From an uncultured Lachnospiraceae bacterium (GTDB lineage: Bacteria; Bacillota; Clostridia; Lachnospirales; Lachnospiraceae): a DNA stretch of 64,000 nucleotides. Location: contig CAMRSM010000011.1 in NCBI GenBank assembly GCA_947053345.1, positions 1 through 64,000 of the forward strand, written 5' to 3'. This document shows positions 60,712-64,000 of the stretch, piece after piece. Numbering within the stretch: the first letter of the stretch is position 1; each line of letters starts with the position of its first letter. Position numbers and translations under genes: made by a program. The notes beneath the pieces were generated by a model that had not been told where the DNA came from, did no database searches, and saw only the letters and a program-made list of their open reading frames with translations.

Positions 60712-62280
60712 TTGAAAAAGGGTTGGGATTGTGCGAAGCAAATTACTTTTATGTTTGTTTTATGCCTGATGTTATGTGCTTGTCAGACAAGAGGCCAAGA
60801 GGGTGTGGGGGAAGCTGTGGCAGAACCGGAAAATGGGAGGGTTTCCGGTTTCTCGGAGGGGGAGAAAACGGAGGATGATTCTGGTTTTTCGGAGGGAGAA
60901 AAAGCAGAGGAAAATAAAGGTTTTGCGGGAAAAGGAGAGATGGGCGAAACGCCGGAGGAAATTCTTGCCGAGCTGTGCGTCGACGCTACCCACGATGCGT
61001 TTCTGGTAGAAACCGGGGGCAGGATGGGAACGGTTTTGGTGACAGGGGAAAAGCAGGAGGGCAGCACGGTCGGAAGCTTTTCCGTGTGGGATCCACGCAA
61101 TATGGAATCGCCGATCCAAACAATGGAGATCGCATTTGAATATGAAAGATTTGGGGAGCATCTGATCGTGGATGCCAATTTTGATGGCCTCGGAGATTTT
61201 GCATATCTGGAAAATGTTTATGGAAACAGTGAATGCTGGGGCTTTTGGTTTTGGAATGAGGAAACGTGTCAGTTTGAGAATGCTTACATCGGGGGAACGG
61301 TGTTTAATCCGGTGTTTTTGGAAGACTGCAAAATGATCGCTTGTCTGTCGAAAGAAGATGGTAGCGGGATATTTTATTCCTGGGGGCAGGATGACAGACT
61401 TTCCATGAACCGCAGCATAGAAGTGACGGAAGAAAATGGTAAGGTTAAGCTGATGGCAACGGTCAAGCTGCAGGAGGTTCCGGTTGACGTATTTGAATGT
61501 CAGTATGCGAAGGATTCCGGGGAATGGGAGGAGCAATGGGAGCTCTGGTGTGATCCTGGTTATTATGGGAAGCCGGGCAGTATGAGTGAACGGCTTCATC
61601 GGCAAGGAATCCCGGAGGGAACGATTTCTGCTTTTGTTATCCGTACGGGGAGCGATGGGAGGGAAATGCTCGTTACCGCGCAGCCCTGCGGTGCGGATGA
61701 TGTCATGGATACCACGGGGGCACAGTGCCGGTATGACGGTAAAGCGGTGCGGTTTTCTGTCTGGAACCCGGAGGATATGAGTGAGCCGCTCCAGACAGTG
61801 TGTAAATATGTGGAGGAATACCATTATCGGGAGGCGGGTTCGTACCAGCATGAAATGGTGGATGCAAATTTTGACGGTTATATGGATTTTGCGTGGCTGT
61901 GCCATTCGGGGAACCAGCCGACATTTTATTATCTCTGGGTCTGGGATGAGGAAGTGCAGAAATTTGTGGAGGAGCCTGCCTACAATGAGATTTCGATGCC
62001 TATGGCGGATGCAGAAAAGAAAACGATCACCGGGCGGAGCCGAAGCAGTGCCGCGCAGGATGGGAGGACGACAATCCACAAATGGCTGGATGGGGAGCTG
62101 GTTTGTGTCCGGGAGATTGAAGTGTGGCAGGAGATTGATGCGGATGATTACACGATGACCGTAAAAGACCGGGTAGATGGGGGATTGGTGGAGGTCTACC
62201 GCGCAGAATTTCCGGAATCCCGGGAGTTTGGTGCAGAGCAGGGAAAATGGGAAAATCCGGATTATCATGGGGAGCCATAA
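60712..62280 (+). CDS. Lipoprotein with two FG-GAP-like calcium-loop repeats
   Basis: This 522-residue protein begins with a lipoprotein signal peptide (lipobox LCAC, lipidated Cys24). An acidic linker with the repeated FSEGEK element follows, then two related domains, each with a DxNxDGxxD loop (DANFDGLGDFAYL near 152 and DANFDGYMDFAWL near 384) and a WxWxEE motif. Such loops bind calcium in FG-GAP/XAC2610-like proteins. The start is TTG with AAGGAG upstream; a TTGACA lies at 60671. It would be anchored outside the membrane. Function unknown. Confidence 0.82.
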   Translation: MKKGWDCAKQITFMFVLCLMLCACQTRGQEGVGEAVAEPENGRVSGFSEGEKTEDDSGFSEGEKAEENKGFAGKGEMGETPEEILAELCVDATHDAFLVETGGRMGTVLVTGEKQEGSTVGSFSVWDPRNMESPIQTMEIAFEYERFGEHLIVDANFDGLGDFAYLENVYGNSECWGFWFWNEETCQFENAYIGGTVFNPVFLEDCKMIACLSKEDGSGIFYSWGQDDRLSMNRSIEVTEENGKVKLMATVKLQEVPVDVFECQYAKDSGEWEEQWELWCDPGYYGKPGSMSERLHRQGIPEGTISAFVIRTGSDGREMLVTAQPCGADDVMDTTGAQCRYDGKAVRFSVWNPEDMSEPLQTVCKYVEEYHYREAGSYQHEMVDANFDGYMDFAWLCHSGNQPTFYYLWVWDEEVQKFVEEPAYNEISMPMADAEKKTITGRSRSSAAQDGRTTIHKWLDGELVCVREIEVWQEIDADDYTMTVKDRVDGGLVEVYRAEFPESREFGAEQGKWENPDYHGEP

Positions 62281-62310
62281 AAGTAGTTATACTGCTTTGG
62301 CGGTTATGCT

Positions 62311-62502
62311 GTGTCGTTCTGTGATTTCGGATGCCAAAAGATCGTACCGGATACAAATCTGGAAAATAAGAGGGCGAAGCAGGTTTATGGGGAATTGGGC
62401 TTCCGCAAAGCCTGCGGCTATCAAAATTCGGGGAGGAACCAGCCTGGCGGGCTGCAGTCGCCGCTTGATTATGAAATGTATCCGGGGGATTTTGTGAAGT
62501 AG
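62311..62502 (+). pseudogene. Possible C-terminal remnant of a GNAT acetyltransferase
   Basis: The frame contains LENKRAKQVYGELGFRKACG, which resembles the motif B end of GNAT acetyltransferases (N..A..LYE.LGF). The acetyl-CoA binding motif A and the N-terminal half are missing. The assignment rests on one short motif. Confidence 0.4.
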
Positions 62503-62517
62503 GAGCAGGTGTAAAGT

Positions 62518-62553
62518 AAGGTCAGTCTGTATTGGATGGACTGGCCTTTTTTA
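62518..62553 (+). terminator. Rho-independent terminator
   Basis: AAGGTCAGTC pairs with GACTGGCCTT and is followed by a T run. It separates the lipoprotein unit from the sigma factor gene. Confidence 0.75.
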
Positions 62554-62664
62554 ATTTGTGCCATAATATTTTGTGACGTGCCCCATACCGTTCCGGTGTA
62601 TTTATTATGAAGGGGATTTTTTGAAAGAGAAGCGTCATTTGGGTGAAAGGGGGAACGGGGAACG

Positions 62665-63288
62665 ATGGGCGGAGAAAAGCTTGCGGCTTTTGAAGGCGGT
62701 GCTGTGCCATGGAGTGGGAAAGGAAAGCTTGAGGATGAGGCGATCCTTGCGCTGTACTGGGAGCGCTCGGAGCAGGCGATTTCGGCGACGGAGGTAAAAT
62801 ATGGGAAATATTGCACCTGCATCGCCCACAATATTTTAGACAATTCCGAGGATGCGAAGGAGTGCGTCAACGATACTTGGCTGCGCGCGTGGAACGCGAT
62901 GCCGCCGGGGAGGCCGCAGCGGCTGGCGGCTTTTTTGGGGAAGATCACAAGGAATCTGGCAATCAACCGTCTGGAGAGGGAGCGGGCGAAAAAGAGGGGA
63001 GGGGGCGTGATGGAGGTGTTCGTGGAGGAGCTTGGGGAATGCCTCCCCGAGCGGCGTGCGGGGGTGGATCCGGCGGACGATTTTGTGCTCCGGGACGCGA
63101 TCAACCGTTTTTTGGCGGTTCTGCCTGCGGAAAACAGGAAGCTTTTTGTCCGGCGTTACTGGTATTTCAGTTCCATCCGTGATATCGCGGTGGATTATGG
63201 CATGGGGGAGAGTAAGGTGAAGATGGCGCTGCTGCGGATGCGCTCGGAACTTCGGCGCTTTTTGGAGAAGGAGGGGATTGAGGTATGA
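62665..63288 (+). CDS. ECF-type RNA polymerase sigma factor
   Basis: This 207-residue sigma-70 family factor has region 2 (YCTCIAHNILDNSEDAKECVNDTWLRAW) and region 4 (LPAENRKLFVRRYWYFSSIRDIAVDYG followed by the recognition helix SKVKMALLRMRSELRRFL). It has no region 1 or 3, as in ECF factors. Its stop overlaps the next start (ATGA), and that gene encodes a membrane protein of the anti-sigma kind, so the pair forms a cell-envelope stress switch. The signal is unknown. Confidence 0.9.
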   Translation: MGGEKLAAFEGGAVPWSGKGKLEDEAILALYWERSEQAISATEVKYGKYCTCIAHNILDNSEDAKECVNDTWLRAWNAMPPGRPQRLAAFLGKITRNLAINRLERERAKKRGGGVMEVFVEELGECLPERRAGVDPADDFVLRDAINRFLAVLPAENRKLFVRRYWYFSSIRDIAVDYGMGESKVKMALLRMRSELRRFLEKEGIEV

Positions 63289-64000
63289 GGGAAGGGAGAT
63301 TATTGGGGATGATCGGGGAAATACAGGAAGATTATGTGGAGGAGGCTTATCCGGAGGCGGAGATGAAACGGGACGGGAGGCGGGAACCGGGGGTGATGTC
63401 AAGGGTGAGGGAGGATGTTTTAAAGAAAGCAGAGGGAAATTTTGCAGCGGGGAAAGAGAAAGGATGGGGAAATGGAAAAAAGCAAAAACGTTTTTATATT
63501 ATGGCTGCTGTGGGATGCCTGTCTCTGGCAGCAGTGACCATCGGGATTTTTGCGGGGAGGCAGCAAAAATATGTACCGAGTGGGGAGCTTTTCCGTTCCG
63601 TGCGGATGGGAGGCTTCATGGAAGAACCTGAGCAATATCTTGTAGTCGACCAAATACTATTTTCGGCGTATGTGAAAGTCGGGGAACGGATGGCGGAGTA
63701 CCATATGGAAAATACATATGGAAGTGAAATACCGCAGATCGATCCTATGACGATGAGATTAAAGAATAATCTTGGGGAGCTTTATCAGGGTGTGGACGCG
63801 GATGGCAGGAGCTGGTACCGGTTGAAGGGTCAAGATCATCTGGGAAGCCTGATCAGCAAAGATGAAAATGGCATACTGCGGTTGTGGGAATTTGATTCTT
63901 TTCTTTTAGGGCCGGCACCGGAGGAGAGGAAGGAAGGAGGGCATTATACGGCGGACAAATATCCGGAGGCGGATGTCTCGCCTTATACTTACAGCGAGAT
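63285..64000 (+). CDS. Probable membrane anti-sigma factor (partial)
   Basis: The frame starts in a four-base overlap with the sigma factor and is open to the window edge (238 codons seen). A charged cytoplasmic segment of about 70 residues, one membrane segment (YIMAAVGCLSLAAVTIGIFAG) and an extracytoplasmic domain follow, as in anti-sigma factors encoded behind ECF genes. No zinc-binding HxxxCxxC motif is seen in the cytoplasmic part. The C-terminus is outside the window. Confidence 0.75.
   Translation, partial: MREGRLLGMIGEIQEDYVEEAYPEAEMKRDGRREPGVMSRVREDVLKKAEGNFAAGKEKGWGNGKKQKRFYIMAAVGCLSLAAVTIGIFAGRQQKYVPSGELFRSVRMGGFMEEPEQYLVVDQILFSAYVKVGERMAEYHMENTYGSEIPQIDPMTMRLKNNLGELYQGVDADGRSWYRLKGQDHLGSLISKDENGILRLWEFDSFLLGPAPEERKEGGHYTADKYPEADVSPYTYSE

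Noticed and set aside
60772..62268. Minus-strand open frame (498 codons) opposite the lipoprotein gene
   Set aside because: The plus frame has a lipobox, repeated domains and a ribosome binding site; the minus frame is low-complexity and unlike any protein family.

Overview
The window reads as a chromosomal segment of a Gram-positive gut anaerobe of the class Clostridia, most likely a Lachnospiraceae member. I infer this from the gene families: Rrf2/NifS/NifU iron-sulfur genes, a T-box leader before metG, AsnA, a small alarmone synthetase, a GH95 fucosidase, a Maff2 remnant, and large serine recombinases typical of clostridial conjugative elements. Strong -35/-10 promoters and GGAGG ribosome binding sites are common. 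Housekeeping genes are moderately GC-rich, and several islands are visibly AT-richer.

Layout. 0-2 kb: edge of an integrative element with a large serine recombinase reading inward, abutting nifU. 2-4.7 kb: nifS-nifU and a divergent Rrf2 regulator over a shared control region. 4.7-7.1 kb: TetR regulator and MFS exporter with three CATAC-type palindromes. 7.6-10.3 kb: T-box leader and metG. 10.5-13.9 kb: cation/proton antiporter and a GGDEF protein. 13.9-16.4 kb: structured repeat and a type II restriction-modification pair. 16.4-20.3 kb: an acidic protein and two ankyrin-repeat proteins. 20.4-30.1 kb: aminotransferase-nagA, relQ, an S1-domain protein, a 111-bp tandem repeat array, asnA, ppk1 and pfkA. 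30.3-35 kb: a hairpin repeat, a conserved unknown gene, a GH95 fucosidase and an SGNH esterase. 35-39 kb: a GntR (YtrA-type) regulated ABC exporter operon.

39.2-49.6 kb is a mosaic island. It holds fragments of a Maff2 protein, a YqeK-like phosphohydrolase, a nucleotidyltransferase, an IS110 transposase and a serine recombinase N-terminus, plus a 117-bp segmental duplication. Inside it lies an intact FtsX-type ABC transporter with its own two-component system.

50-60.6 kb is the most interesting part. A co-directional cluster encodes a SWIM zinc-finger protein, a HEAT-like protein, a MoxR-type AAA+ ATPase, a DUF5682 protein and a VWA protein. The set resembles E. coli yehQ/yehL/yehM/yehP, whose function is not established. 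A module of a nucleoside phosphorylase remnant, a P-loop kinase and a SUKH-like protein sits between the DUF5682 and VWA genes. The window ends with a lipoprotein, an acetyltransferase remnant and an ECF sigma/anti-sigma pair cut by the right edge.

Two families of structured intergenic repeats (a 111-bp unit and a ~95-bp nested hairpin) and a regulator site shared by two promoters (GTATTA-N6-TAATAC) are not explained by the gene calls and are reported as findings.
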